Shown in pieces: positions 50,901 to 54,755 of a DNA stretch of 64,000 nt. The translations under genes and the position numbers were made by a program. The DNA is from Ariolimax columbianus (taxonomy: Eukaryota > Mollusca > Gastropoda > Stylommatophora > Arionidae): assembly GCA_036924085.1 (NCBI GenBank), contig JAVGWX010000013.1, positions 41,633,893 to 41,697,892 of the forward strand, in the 5' to 3' direction. Below the pieces are notes generated by a model that saw nothing but the letters and a program-made list of their open reading frames with translations, did no database searches and was not told where the DNA came from. The stretch's first letter is position 1, and each line of letters opens with the position of its first letter.

Positions 50901-52796
50901 GATGGTTTCTTCGAACAAATACAGGTTGACGTTTGACATCGTACGAAGAAGAAGAAGAAGATATAGGACGATTTTCAATAAATATACTACACAATTTACT
51001 GGCAAATAAAGTAGGAACAGGAACAGCTGAGATGATCAGGTCAGTCAAATTGAAATAGAAAATGGAAATTAGAGCACATAGTTTTTTCGCAGTAAATAAT
51101 TTACCTCAAATGTCTGCAGTGTTCGTATTTTCTCAGGAGCACGGAGGAATGGAGTTTTATAGGTCTGGTGGCTAGGATTCAAAAGGTTAAGATTCAGTTC
51201 ATATCATTACAAAACAGTCTCTGTTCTAGAATACCAATTGAAAGATAAGTAGAGGCAGACCAAAATGCATATGGAGATGTAAAGCTTGAGACAAACAGAA
51301 AGGAGATGGGGAAGAGCTGGAATGGATGACCCAGGGCAGGAGAACTTGGCCTGTATTTGTTGAAGACCTGTGCTTCACAGCGAGCTTGAATGATTAATAG
51401 AGCTTTGTCTGGTACTGGTGATGTTTGTTATTTCTGTTCTTCATATGTTGAACACTTTTGTAGCAGACGTTCAGCAGCCATTTTGTCAGTGCCGCAGATG
51501 TCAGTATATCCTGTCTTTAGTTTGTTAAAACACAGACACTGAATAACAAGTTGGAAAAGAGTATTGAAGTCTTTAAAATGTGGGTATATAGAAGATAGGG
51601 TTTCATTTCTTGGAAATAGAATAAAACAAATTATAAGGTTTTGAAGATGTTGGATTGGGGGCGTGGCGGCGGATTAATGACCGAAATCAGGGTGGTTTAG
51701 ACAGTTACATTATTTTAGTCATATAACAAGACATGCCTCCTGGTTGAAAACCATACTGAAGTGTAGGGTGAAAGACAGTTGATCAAGAGGCAGACAGCAT
51801 TTTAAGTGGATGGATAACATCAGGAGTTGAACTGGAAAAAGCATGTCAGACTGCACCATTATGATTTTTGAAGCGGATATGGCACTTGAACTTAACTGGA
51901 CTGAGTTTGTTGAATAGATTATATCCCAATCTGTTGCTGCAGGTCTGGCTGCGTGTGAACTGCAAGGGTATGGAGCCTTTATTCCTCAGTCATATAAATA
52001 GATGCCAGATATGGGAACAAACTCTGTAAGTAAGGATAGTCCGTAGTTATCGGTTGTGTTATGTTAGTAGGTCTAAAGATGACCACCCAGTCACCTCGGA
52101 TGTTTATTATGAATCTGTTATTTTACAGATGTCCTGAGTAGTCCACTGGGGTCTTTGTATATGGCAAGAACAAGAACAGCACCACTGACCCACAGAGAAC
52201 ATGTCATAAGAGGCAACTAACTGTGTTACCTGGCATAACACCAGCCATGGTTAGGTGGTTTGTTTAGAGCAGCATAGATGGCACTTAACAGACTGCGGAT
52301 CTACTTTGCTCTAGTGTTTGAGTCTATTAAGATAGACTCGCACATCGGTTAACCACCCTCTACAGCACTTGTCCCAATGCAGCAGAGTAATAAGATGCTC
52401 AAGCCTAGCCCGCTATGCAGGAAATCCTCATCCCAGCTACATCCAGCTTGTACCAGAGCTGAGACCTGCACAGGGGCATGTACCCCTGTAGAAGTACAGG
52501 TCGACTAAGAACTTTTGCAGAATTTTCTTTTTCTCGTCTTTCCCATAATCTAGCAGGTCATAGGGATAACATGTCTCAATGAATTATACATTGTCTTCTG
52601 TCGAAGACGGATGTGTCGGACTGAAAAGTGCAAATATCACAGCCAAGCTTTTTTACTTTGATCGTCCACACAGGGTATCTGTGACATGAAGCTGGCCTTC
52701 CAATGTTTCCGACTGGCCTTGTCCCACAATAATGATCATGCTGAGGCCTACAATAACCTGGGAGTCCTAGAGATGAGGAGGAGTCATATTGATGCC
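17884..52796 (+). CDS. TTC8: TTC8/BBS8, BBSome TPR subunit (9 exons, 3' end missing)
   Basis: Nine exons join into a 435-codon frame without stops: 17884-17985, 24435-24619, 28189-28348, 31951-32085, 36383-36468, 37673-37871, 40957-41096, 44058-44232 and 52674-52796. The product matches BBS8 along its length: N-terminus MDPLYLAYSYFRRRRF, the linker with RPGTMEQALRTPRTAHTARP, then DGPFIN, FEYIFHHENDV, DWWWKLALAKCYYRLGMYR, KFPGEVTLL, SDQPEIALKFYRR, LFNNLGLCCFYAQQYDMTLT and HAEAYNNLGVLEM. The family is known as a tetratricopeptide subunit of the BBSome, the coat complex that moves membrane proteins in and out of cilia. The C-terminal half here is TPR helices; the N-terminal quarter is low in TPR and rich in R, P and T. 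Vertebrate proteins are about 500-540 residues, so roughly 65 C-terminal residues are absent and probably lie right of the window. Introns range from 1.2 kb to more than 11 kb and are filled with mobile elements. No frameshift or stop was seen, so the gene looks functional. Confidence 0.95.
17986..18860. other. TTC8 intron 1, left part: no gene seen
   Basis: A short diverged duplication is visible (atcaaatgttttacttagtt near 18137 and atcaaatgtttcacttagtt near 18207). Otherwise nothing is recognised. Confidence 0.5.
18860..20105 (-). mobile_element. RNase H LINE remnant split by SINE B
   Basis: The reverse strand of 18870-19210 carries the same RNase H segment as 21.7-22.1 kb: the C..HAWLR..AAVEA and LASQ regions, with many lesions. 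It resumes at 20021-20105 with the RVRVQVIAEQS-like start. A SINE B lies between. Confidence 0.6.
19647..20007 (-). repeat. SINE B with 13-bp TSD
   Basis: Complete element (cgggatcaagatgctgagca at the right end, tail gaacgaagctaagccaagc at the left). Flanking tatgtgatggatg at 19634-19646 and 20008-20020 is perfect. This gives exact element ends: about 361 bp. Confidence 0.95.
20130..20489 (+). repeat. SINE B with 11-bp TSD and (GAA)n tail
   Basis: Starts gggatcaagatgctgagcag and ends gagaatgaacgaagaagaag. The flank aaaggttatct at 20119-20129 and 20490-20500 is a perfect TSD. Confidence 0.94.
20625..20825 (+). mobile_element. LINE RNase H fragment
   Basis: The forward frame reads VSLTDARLALQALKSDKLPD and VMQWMPSHCGVLGNERQATR. 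The TD..LALQAL and QW.PSHCG..GNE motifs are typical of I/Jockey-group LINE RNase H. It is truncated on both sides. Confidence 0.75.
20825..21580 (-). mobile_element. LINE reverse transcriptase, inverted segment
   Basis: Reverse-strand frames read PENWLHSYLCPLPKPGKD and GKLFEKIVARKI near 21.35-21.5 kb, VAVALDLEDAYNRVDF near 21.2 kb (motif A), CPGLPQVSPLSPVMFDIY near 21.0 kb (motif B, with the usual GVPQG changed) and LTFADDILTYR near 20.93 kb (motif C). A frameshift separates the two parts. It lies head-on against the RNase H part that follows. Confidence 0.85.
21560..22370 (+). mobile_element. LINE RNase H and C-terminal domain
   Basis: The forward frame from about 21570 reads AVIYTYGSVVRGGTSCWGFS (first catalytic D replaced by Y), then RMETEAVTSALKWI, VIVTDAQAIL and WIYCPAHAKVQGNERADILA. 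An RQEQTVVLHLRTGHSH tail at about 22295 ends it. It is non-functional: the active-site residue is lost and the frame breaks after 22214. Confidence 0.85.
22371..23270. other. TTC8 intron 1, middle: no gene seen
   Basis: A-rich 22.5-22.63 kb and T-rich 22.8-22.95 kb stretches. No conserved frame or recognised repeat. Confidence 0.5.
23272..24345 (+). mobile_element. RTE-like LINE reverse transcriptase, interrupted by SINE A
   Basis: The forward frame reads VYFDQINREDLLKVLSKVGC (motif A), FDINSGVKEGCVLAPVLFSI (motif B), VLFADDAALVTHTEAELQ (motif C) and GLTISLKKVE. A frameshift near 23790 follows, then NHFNYLGSIITD and YRSFVISTLLYASEAL. A SINE A at 24062-24291 splits the end, and the frame resumes with LLDAWYVTDVY. 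Confidence 0.88.
24062..24291 (+). repeat. SINE A with deleted A box, inside a LINE
   Basis: Starts agggacggctcacaaccgaa, missing about 20 bases of the tRNA-like head. It retains B box GAGTTCGATCCCC and the core. The flank cactgctt at 24054-24061 and 24292-24299 is the TSD. Confidence 0.88.
24435..24619 (+). CDS. TTC8: TTC8 exon 2
   Basis: The acceptor is tttcag|gct and the donor gttag|gtaagt. It encodes AAWHLKTRALT, an acidic stretch (YVDEVEVDEEGIAEILMDD) and RPGTSLRKPDTSHQSGPSQM. This is the BBS8 segment following NPYDQ in other animals. It ends in phase 2, which the single leading base of exon 3 completes to Arg. Confidence 0.93.
24745..25085 (+). mobile_element. RTE-like LINE C-terminal remnant
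   Basis: The forward frame reads RIQVMEIRCFRKLLNITYKD and RRRIENASGLYDDLLTTIKM, then after a stop KLIWYDHVS. This is the conserved segment after the RT of such elements (RxLL.I.Y.D...N..VR..I). Confidence 0.8.
25185..25539 (+). repeat. SINE B with 11-bp TSD
   Basis: Complete element from tgggatcaagatgctgagca to tail gaacaaagccaagcc. The flank aaatataaatt at 25174-25184 and 25540-25550 is perfect. Confidence 0.95.
25980..26012 (-). ncRNA. Hammerhead-ribozyme-like core in Penelope-like 3' region
   Basis: Reverse strand: CTGATGA (26009-26003), a 4-bp stem AGGCC/TATT/GGTC, then GTAAC (25989-25985). The hammerhead consensus is CUGAUGA - stem II - GAAAC. Penelope-like elements are known to carry compact hammerheads here. 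The A-to-T change in GAAAC and the absence of an obvious stem III suggest a decayed or dimer-acting variant. Confidence 0.45.
26317..27885 (-). CDS. Penelope-like reverse transcriptase with GIY-YIG endonuclease (partial)
   Basis: This is an intact 522-residue frame, open in phase up to 27921, so the first Met is internal and the real N-terminus is missing. RT motifs: FLLDVCSLYTSIPHSDG (A), GVAMGTRMGPSYACLFMG (B), YRYIDDGIG (C) and VHFLDITVSI. The linker has a Cys-rich CKNSRGCVTCP. The C-terminus has the GIY-YIG fold residues IYSIICRQCGMTYIGETG, catalytic Arg in LRERFRQHL and Glu in ALENRLISSMGCLQPHGIN. Such elements prime reverse transcription with this nuclease and lack LTRs. No stops or frameshifts over 1.6 kb suggest a fairly recent insertion. 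Confidence 0.95.
   Translation of the reverse strand: MLPKIHKPDNPGRPIVSACSCPTELVSDFLDSVFQPMVERLPTFLKDTNHALTTFSTIVLSPDQTYRLFLLDVCSLYTSIPHSDGLLALRFFLDRRVNPSISTSAIVRLAELVLTLNTFEFNGQFFDQISGVAMGTRMGPSYACLFMGHLEHLIWLQFQGPFPLMYYRYIDDGIGITDMSEKDLLNFIDFVNDFHPSIKFTSDISLTSVHFLDITVSICPSGLSTTVYYKPTDAHNYLLYTSSHPLSCRDSLPFSQLLCLRRLCQDDDDFLLRAHEMLDFFRKRLYPETTLSSALQRVLLFSRQDSLTPTRRPPSDRVKLVLTYHPHSVSVRDILFHHLPILHSDPATREVFSDPPLVAYKRDRNLRDLLVSSRLHTSPHSLPGTRPCKNSRGCVTCPHVILSRSITFPKAEFFIKEGFTCKSRNLIYSIICRQCGMTYIGETGMELRERFRQHLNDIRNSTGSPIASHFNGPEHRGMADVSVTGLVSCFSDDRHRFALENRLISSMGCLQPHGINIFHTFS
28189..28348 (+). CDS. TTC8: TTC8 exon 3
   Basis: The acceptor ctctttcag precedes 28189 and the donor is ACA|gtaaga. It encodes the Arg/Pro/Thr-rich linker PTSQGGRPLSGFVRPGTQSG through ASGRFVRLGT, a hallmark of BBS8. 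An open frame continues past the donor into intronic DNA, but the homologous protein continues in exon 4 instead. A 21-bp minisatellite begins about 100 bp downstream. Confidence 0.93.
28449..29035. repeat. 21-bp minisatellite, about 27 copies, in TTC8 intron 3
   Basis: The unit is gagcttatgttggaaactac plus t. Four copies read ctcacg instead of cttatg. Seven-residue frames (ELMLETT and others) are open on both strands because 21 is a multiple of 3. It begins about 100 bp after exon 3. Confidence 0.97.
29250..29600 (-). mobile_element. RTE-like LINE C-terminus
   Basis: The reverse frame reads NPNTWEELAEDRATWRVI and then a decayed finger region CLHCCRPCQLRMGNISS. The W..LA.DR..WR block and the C-terminal finger are typical of these LINEs. 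Confidence 0.75.
29705..30060 (+). mobile_element. LINE C-terminal remnant
   Basis: The forward frame reads QQIKRRKWGWIGIMLEKIP, then QETPGKETENELDINW and LWRVVNDLCPKRSDGH with stops between. It matches the terminal RRKW.WIGH.LRK and WR..VD.LC segment of RTE-group LINEs. Confidence 0.75.
30061..30620. other. TTC8 intron 3: no gene seen
   Basis: The segment 30.23-30.4 kb weakly repeats, in reverse, a motif near 150-240 (gtgagtgacacgcagatgac). Otherwise unassigned. Confidence 0.4.
30621..30942 (-). repeat. SINE B, internally shortened
   Basis: Runs from the reverse of gggatcaagatgctgaccag to tail gaatgaagccaagccaagc. It lacks about 35 bases of the 5' third (the gctgactgctagcgtcaggg segment). 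Confidence 0.88.
31080..31480 (-). mobile_element. RNase H LINE 3' remnant, same family as 47.7-51 kb
   Basis: The reverse frame reads YQLNRDEQVVIFRLCADNNR, LRYHLLNKLRIRNTGECVCN and TGKMTAEDLLQ. Upstream at 31.38-31.47 kb is QWISYRCNILGDEEADRLS of RNase H. A SINE A abuts its 5' end. Confidence 0.85.
31481..31672 (+). repeat. SINE A, 5'-truncated
   Basis: It begins within the B box (tgatccccatcacagcaccg) and carries the full core and tail to gaacgcaaaaaac. The tRNA-like head is missing. Confidence 0.85.
31951..32085 (+). CDS. TTC8: TTC8 exon 4
   Basis: This exon has 45 codons in phase 0 at both ends. It follows the acceptor ctttccacag and ends at AAT|gtaagt. It encodes ASMLSNPDGPFINIARLNF and ends FEYIFHHENDVRN, closely matching the BBS8 region just before the TPR array. 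Confidence 0.93.
32240..33140 (+). mobile_element. LINE remnant, split by SINE A
   Basis: It starts MTIARKEIETAIFITKPASK (after RT motif C), includes YLG..., and after the SINE continues RMVGITRVDRIINEDIRR and IKRQQTKWFDHMTHQTPDS, then KARGRPRK. The same family lies at 41.3-41.96 kb. Many stops. Confidence 0.75.
32490..32742 (+). repeat. SINE A with 11-bp TSD and long A tail
   Basis: Starts gacggagtaggttaagtggc with B box GGGTTCGATCCCC and ends gaact followed by about 27 A. The TSD is atattcctacc at 32479-32489 and 32743-32753. Confidence 0.95.
33280..34185. repeat. About 75-bp repeat units flanking a LINE insertion
   Basis: Copies of aggattagcttagtgctggg ... gggacagggatgcacaa occur at about 33288-33355, 34062-34118 and 34119-34175. 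The LINE C-terminus at 33.36-34.05 kb sits between them. Confidence 0.65.
33360..34055 (-). mobile_element. RTE-like LINE C-terminus with C2H2 finger
   Basis: Reverse frames read RRLNSNHIRCLRRILGIGWQ, RRMDDGRIPKYL, then SQDRPLLRYKGVCKRDMNDA and WSGRNKDGIQTKEILIADRL. It ends DFPCTHCGRRFSAQIGLASH with IRYLHGL, a C-x2-C-x12-H-x4-H finger. Stops and frameshifts separate the pieces. It should not be taken for a host zinc-finger gene. Confidence 0.88.
34139..34740 (-). mobile_element. RNase H LINE remnant
   Basis: The reverse frame reads PAVETSNLQHGLVWIYCSGY, AGIQGNERMDILASQASII then IDESAIHRLQIL. It is the same family as the RNase H at 21.56-22.2 kb. The upstream part to about 34.74 kb is frame-broken. 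Confidence 0.82.
34990..35335 (-). mobile_element. LINE C-terminal remnant
   Basis: The reverse frame reads CYRRMERVSWTERRSNDNVL, then VGAQKQILKIIQTLRSSWPG, matching the WRRM.RISWTD..TN..VL segment after LINE reverse transcriptases. The upstream frame at 35.3 kb includes IWSIALYGAETL. Confidence 0.8.
35352..35605 (+). repeat. SINE D, complete
   Basis: Head ggggtcttgaggtaaggtgt with B box GGGTTCAAATCAC. The body has gagtagtgagatcagacaac and the tail aaaaatctacccaaattatt. This is the best-preserved copy of the family in the window. Confidence 0.85.
35625..35770 (+). repeat. SINE C-like 5' fragment
   Basis: The text tggttagcggagcggcatag and atggcgcctgacagactgct matches the 52.25-52.32 kb SINE C segment. 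It is truncated downstream. Confidence 0.5.
35771..36382. other. TTC8 intron 4, right part: LINE traces possible
   Basis: The reverse strand near 35.85-36.25 kb looks like a heavily decayed RT (D.V...FCFR..GFD-like), but no motif is certain. It ends in the exon 5 acceptor. Confidence 0.35.
36383..36468 (+). CDS. TTC8: TTC8 exon 5 (weak donor)
   Basis: The acceptor is ttctcctcag. The exon encodes ALELASLATEASNFSDWWWK then LALAKCYYR, the DWWWK motif being typical of BBS8. The only donor that keeps phase with exon 6 is TACTACAG|gttggg, far from the gtragt consensus. Reading on through it meets a stop (TAG) within four codons. Confidence 0.88.
36735..36876 (+). repeat. SINE B 3' fragment in TTC8 intron 5
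   Basis: It begins ttggatgtgtcagaccgaaa within the core and ends gagaatgaacgaagtcaagt. The 5' two thirds are missing. Confidence 0.85.
36912..37183 (-). repeat. SINE F (tRNA-derived), complete
   Basis: The reverse strand begins ggagccgcgtagcacagtgg (A box-like) with B box GGGTTCATTCCCC at about 37117-37129. It has the body cgggtcgacccagtcttaaa and ends ctatgggttactttactttt. The flank cctggtca on both sides is a possible TSD. Confidence 0.82.
37190..37672. other. TTC8 intron 5 remainder: one dispersed repeat
   Basis: The segment aaagagggttgtgcatggga then ctaacaaccc at about 37443 recurs reversed at about 45.6 kb. No gene seen. Confidence 0.5.
37673..37871 (+). CDS. TTC8: TTC8 exon 6 (TPR)
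   Basis: It follows acceptor atttcag and encodes LGMYRDAEKQLRSVLKTD, VYLHLAKVYCRLDQPLAAVE and KFPGEVTLLTGIARIHE, which are TPR helices of BBS8. The donor GAG|gtccgt is non-ideal but is the only one giving phase 0 into exon 7. Confidence 0.92.
38035..39160 (-). mobile_element. CR1-like LINE 3' half, split by SINE E
   Basis: Reverse frames read SDLDKIREWSASWQMEFNVD with KCTVIHMGRSN, then after a frameshift VQAAVKKANAMLGMIKRNIK and LVRPRLEYCVQVWSPY. A C-terminus like the one at the window start follows, down to the 3' end tctaaaccagtatataaacg at 38045. This is the RT thumb region of CR1/Jockey-group LINEs. Confidence 0.88.
38135..38401 (-). repeat. SINE E (tRNA-derived) with 12-bp TSD
   Basis: The reverse strand begins ggattccgtggcgaagtggt, with B box TGGTTCGACTCT. 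The TSD atgtgcatccaa is at 38123-38134 and 38402-38413. It inserted into the C-terminal coding part of the LINE. Confidence 0.92.
39136..39290 (+). mobile_element. CR1-like LINE 3' end, opposite orientation
   Basis: The forward frame reads AGTINTFKNRLDAHGF, then the 3' end gtcttctaaaccagtataaa with a ttaagttaag tail. It is head-to-head with the minus-strand copy. Confidence 0.75.
39470..40010. mobile_element. RTE-like LINE pieces in opposite orientations
   Basis: Forward at 39480-39575: VLAYGSKAWSTTKALMSEVQ. Reverse at 39575-40005: RVGWQDRVPNP, then AQIRWMEHITHMPDMHITKL and LKMTLKSFNIDVPTRKKLAQ. Both match the LYG.ETW and RW.GH..RM blocks of RTE LINEs. Their opposite strands imply two insertions or an inversion. 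Confidence 0.72.
40011..40956. other. TTC8 intron 6, right part: no gene seen
   Basis: The stretch 40.03-40.13 kb (gaggcaactaatgaaggttg ... ctgcaagaaaat) is a dispersed repeat, seen again near 45.8 kb. The rest is AT-rich. Confidence 0.5.
40957..41096 (+). CDS. TTC8: TTC8 exon 7 (TPR)
   Basis: It lies between acceptor tgttccag and donor TTTTACAG|gtaaat. It encodes GMDQMDDAIKFYKEVLKFD then EAIACIATHHFYSDQPEIAL and ends KFYR (phase 2). The SDQPEIAL..FYRR stretch is diagnostic for BBS8. Confidence 0.93.
41340..41985 (+). mobile_element. LINE remnant, same family as 32.2-33.1 kb
   Basis: Decayed frame pieces include AIIATSEQQLQEHI, MKINIKKTKVVAIARK and NGKSGTKVQNKYNKASQIIE. The right end carries gagtcttctaaaccagtata, the 3' end of the CR1-like family, so two elements are joined near 41.95 kb. 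Confidence 0.72.
42174..42407 (-). repeat. SINE A with 12-bp TSD
   Basis: Reverse copy with B box ggatcgaacccagcactt and core gcatccgacttcggcatac. The TSD atatttccaaat is at 42162-42173 and 42408-42419. It lacks the cggccgttacccc segment. Confidence 0.95.
42535..42897 (-). repeat. SINE B, complete
   Basis: The reverse of ggaaccaagacgctgaacag is at the right end. The tail (gaa)n appears as cttcttcttcgtcg at 42538-42551. It abuts a SINE C on its right. Confidence 0.9.
42910..43425 (-). repeat. SINE C, near-complete
   Basis: Its sense strand runs leftward: a unique 5' part (ccatggttaggtggtttgtt ... gcacatcggttaaccaccct ... aggaaatcctcctcctgcta) followed by gacggatgtgtcgggctgaa and the SINE B-type 3' end finishing gagaacgaacgaagaag. 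This shows SINE C is a different 5' body on the SINE B 3' module. Confidence 0.85.
43740..43985 (-). mobile_element. LINE C-terminal remnant
   Basis: The reverse frame reads NPKYNINLRKRRNQSTIFQL then RTQLKRHLNRI, like the R..Q..IF.LRT.H..LN.HLNRI segment downstream of LINE RNase H. The following cysteine cluster is decayed. Confidence 0.6.
44058..44232 (+). CDS. TTC8: TTC8 exon 8 (TPR)
   Basis: The acceptor is ctctcctag and the donor CTG|gtaagc. It encodes RLLQMGVHNSELFNNLGLCC, FYAQQYDMTLTCFERALGLA and DVWFNIGHIAL. This is the most conserved BBS8 TPR block. It ends in phase 0. Confidence 0.94.
44233..46015. other. TTC8 intron 8, left part: dispersed repeats, no gene
   Basis: A 31-bp duplication (gacttccatgaatggacttg) occurs at about 44480 and 44510. 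A tRNA-like B-box region is near 45.39 kb (gtacaaatcctgc), and reverse copies of the 37.44 kb repeat (45.6 kb) and a 40.06 kb-like repeat (45.8 kb) are present. 45.89-45.97 kb is rich in tct and att. Confidence 0.45.
46020..46700 (-). mobile_element. Two LINE remnants
   Basis: The reverse of 46.02-46.38 kb contains RKLAILRKLSGTTWGAS-like pieces and a VTFND..T.. start (RT thumb). The reverse of 46.38-46.69 kb reads VPILLYGSES, QLRNQRHILGI-like and RRRLSLFGRAVCLSREIPAH. Stops and shifts are frequent. Confidence 0.68.
46740..47020 (+). mobile_element. Possible LINE C-terminus
   Basis: The forward frame reads VCILRGRLRGR*MDDIAESF then YKNHRLTIPKATHSAEEK. The GR..GR.MDDI... pattern resembles RTE C-termini, but the match is short. 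Confidence 0.45.
47021..47499. other. No gene seen (TTC8 intron 8)
   Basis: No conserved frame, RNA gene or recognised repeat. Confidence 0.5.
47500..47655 (-). repeat. SINE B 3' fragment
   Basis: Reverse of the core (gtgctgacacatccaaca) to the tail gaacaaacgatgacgaagaag. 5'-truncated. Confidence 0.85.
47687..50960 (+). mobile_element. RNase H-bearing LINE, 5'-truncated, 13-bp TSD, (GAA)n tail
   Basis: Flanks atataggatgatt at 47674-47686 and atataggacgatt at 50961-50973 form a 13-bp TSD with one mismatch. Order: endonuclease C-terminus (LAGSDHRPI near 47770), RT with FRQHRSTEDQI, VCVDLEKAFDKV, GVPQGGVLSPTLFLVYIND and MFADDLAM, thumb LGVTFDQRMTWKSQI, RNase H with FTDALAVVTALKSQ and QWVPSHCNIQGNEEADRLAK, then a CTCGTGKMTAEHLLQNC segment and (gaa)n. 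This is the I/Jockey-type layout with RNase H. Stops (for example after FADDLAM at 49519) and shifts inactivate it. A truncated copy of the same family sits inside it. Confidence 0.93.
48222..48585 (+). mobile_element. Nested 5'-truncated copy of the same LINE family
   Basis: The frame ELTKWETEHTGYTINDAYYQ to HLLQNCPTYEDQREQMWPSL and (gaa)n repeats the 3' 350 bp found at 50.6-50.96 kb. It is flanked by gtcagaaccatgaac (48207-48221) and gtcagagccatgaac (48586-48600), a 15-bp TSD with one mismatch. The outer LINE frame LWNLVRTMN / EETP is joined again by removing it. Confidence 0.92.
51020..51240. other. No gene seen
   Basis: AT-rich intronic DNA next to the LINE cluster. Nothing recognised. 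Confidence 0.45.
51240..51920. mobile_element. Cluster of LINE C-terminal scraps
   Basis: Forward 51.24-51.40 kb: GRPKCIWRC, MGKSWNGMTQGRRTWPVFVE. Reverse 51.42-51.56 kb: GTDKMAAERLLQKCSTYEEQ, of the 47.7 kb family. Forward 51.78-51.92 kb: WMDNIRS...KSMSDCTIMIFEADMA-like. All are broken by stops. Confidence 0.65.
52160..52648 (+). repeat. SINE C, ending 25 bp before TTC8 exon 9
   Basis: Sense-strand copy matching the reverse of 42.98-43.42 kb: aagaacagcaccactgaccc, ccatggttaggtggtttgtt, gtcgactaagaacttttgca, then gacggatgtgtcggactgaa and caaatatcacagccaagct. The SINE B-type tail is cut off, and the exon 9 acceptor follows. Confidence 0.88.
52674..52796 (+). CDS. TTC8: TTC8 exon 9 (TPR, last exon visible)
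   Basis: The acceptor is gtccacacag and the donor GCC|gtgagt. It encodes GICDMKLAFQCFRLALSHNN then DHAEAYNNLGVLEMRRSHID, continuing the TPR after GHIAL of exon 8. The family goes on for about 65 residues (LAPHMYEPHFN region), but no matching exon was found between 52797 and 64000. A SINE ends about 25 bp upstream of the acceptor. Confidence 0.93.
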
Positions 52797-53267
52797 GTGA
52801 GTACACCCAGGCGTGTTTCTAAGGTCACTGATCTATATAGAGAGGGAAATTGCATGATACAGGGGTTTGCTGTGTCCCTTCTGTCCCGATATTGACTTCT
52901 TTAGCACCTCTTCAATGGGAGAGTGGGCTCATCTCTGGCCATGGCTGGCTTGGGGGGAAAATTTTGTCTGAACATTATTTGCTGTCCGACCGAGCTTTTC
53001 TCTTGGGATTAAGACTCTTATCTTCGGGAAGAACAGGGTCCATCACTCATAGATGAGGTAGACTAGGACATGAGAGGCTAAGAGACAGTGTGAGTCTTGT
53101 AATGTGCGTTAGGACCAATGATAGATGCTACATCTAAGTGGTACATGGTGAAAAGAACAGGTCCTTCTGTAGTCTTCCAAGTAAAGAGTGTTGTGCATGG
53201 TGTTAGCATTGCAATGCAAAGCCATTTATATTAAAACCACCATAACAAGTGATTGGATACAGACACG

Positions 53268-53326
53268 TGCCGAAGACGGATGTGTCGGACCAAAACATGC
53301 AAATATCGCAGTCAAGCTGTAAACTA
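53268..53326 (+). repeat. SINE B/C core fragment
   Basis: The text gacggatgtgtcggaccaaa and gcaaatatcgcagtcaagct is present. It abuts the truncated end of the mariner copy. Confidence 0.75.
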
Positions 53327-53330
53327 ATAT

Positions 53331-54185
53331 TGCCCATTAACCGTGTTGCCATGAGGCAGGTAATCTTTCAATATAACACCTTTGACATCTCAAAAAACAG
53401 TCAGCATCACTTTTCTTGCAGATTTCTGTGCTCTTGGCTTGATATGTGTTGGTGAGCCGGGATTTTCCACTGCATGCTTGAAATTTTGGATTTTGGGTCA
53501 TAATGGGGAACCCAAGTCTCATCTACTGTCACCAATGTCCGCAACATGTTTTTACAACAGACAGATTTTGAACAACTGGCTACAGTAATCAACCCTTGTT
53601 TGTTGTTGTTCACATGTCAGCAGATGCGGGACCCAGCGGGCACACACTTTTCTCATGTTCAGTCTGTTGTGTAAAATTCTAAAAACTGTACTTTCATTCA
53701 GTTTTGCTGACCTAGATATCTCTGCAATTGTCATTTTCCTACCCTGGTCAATGATTTTCTTCACTCTTGCAGCATTTTCATCGCTGCACTCTGGGAATGG
53801 TCTTCCTGATCTTGGAAGATCAGCAACATGGGAACGGCCACACTTAAACTGCCTACACCAGTTTTTTTACAGAAGCATACGAAGAACAGAATTCCTCAAA
53901 CACTGGTTTCATCTCCCTGTGTATTTCTGTAAGTGTTTTTTCCTGCAACATCAAGAATTTTATCACAGTTCTGGCCTCTGATTTATCAATTGTTCTGACA
54001 AACCGTTAGAGTAGCAGATCCGGTCAATAAGGTGTGTTGCGCCATGCACCATACTGGGTAAACCCACTGAGGAAAGAAATTCATACTTCTCAAGTCCAGT
54101 ACAAATTGAATGAGCTACATATGTGCCAAATTTAAACTTTCTCCTCCTACTCCTTCATAGTCAGGGTAAAGACTTATGACATCGT
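53331..54185 (-). mobile_element. Mariner-like transposon, one end missing
   Basis: The right end carries ctcctcctactccttcatag ... aagacttatgaca, the same terminal repeat as the 5476-6571 copy. Reverse frames include MKKIIDQGRKMTIAEISRSA (DNA-binding region), RWVPHLLTCEQQQTRVDYCS, VTVDETWVPHYDPKSK and KSDADCFLRCQR.YIERLP. The copy ends within the catalytic domain at 53331. Frameshifts are present. Confidence 0.9.
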
Positions 54186-54755
54186 TGTAAAACTAACTGA
54201 CTGACCTGCTAATCTCCAATGTACCTACTTCAGTAGAGTATGGAATATCTTCATCAAATTTACTTGATATATTATGTGGGATACTTCCCAGAACCGTGGT
54301 CTGATCGTCTAAGGAACAGATCTAGCTTGATCCTAATCAATGGACGAATGGTAATTCGCTTCACACACATGTAGTTCAAATAATAATTAACCTTTTTCAG
54401 AATAATCCCCATCTAAGTCCAATTGATCAGTCTCAAAATCCTTGAAATTACTTTCAACTGGTTCTGTTGTTAGTCTTTTAGAATGACCATTTCCTCAATT
54501 TAAAAAAAACACCTATTCATCGTGAAAATCATATTGAATGCATGCTTCGATATTTAACGCCATATTTCTTATTTCCAAAAATGTGTGTACTGCGTAGATG
54601 TCACTAAATTATGGCCAAAATCCAAGCGGTACAGCCAAAAATATGCCTTACAATAATGGTCCACCCGTCACACCGGCAAATGAGTGGCTCGGGGAATGGA
54701 GTCTTTACACACACCACAGTACATAGGTGTCATGGGTTCAAAAGGTTAAGACAGG
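54186..54755. other. TTC8 intron 9: no gene seen
   Basis: AT-rich, no recognised element. Confidence 0.5.
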
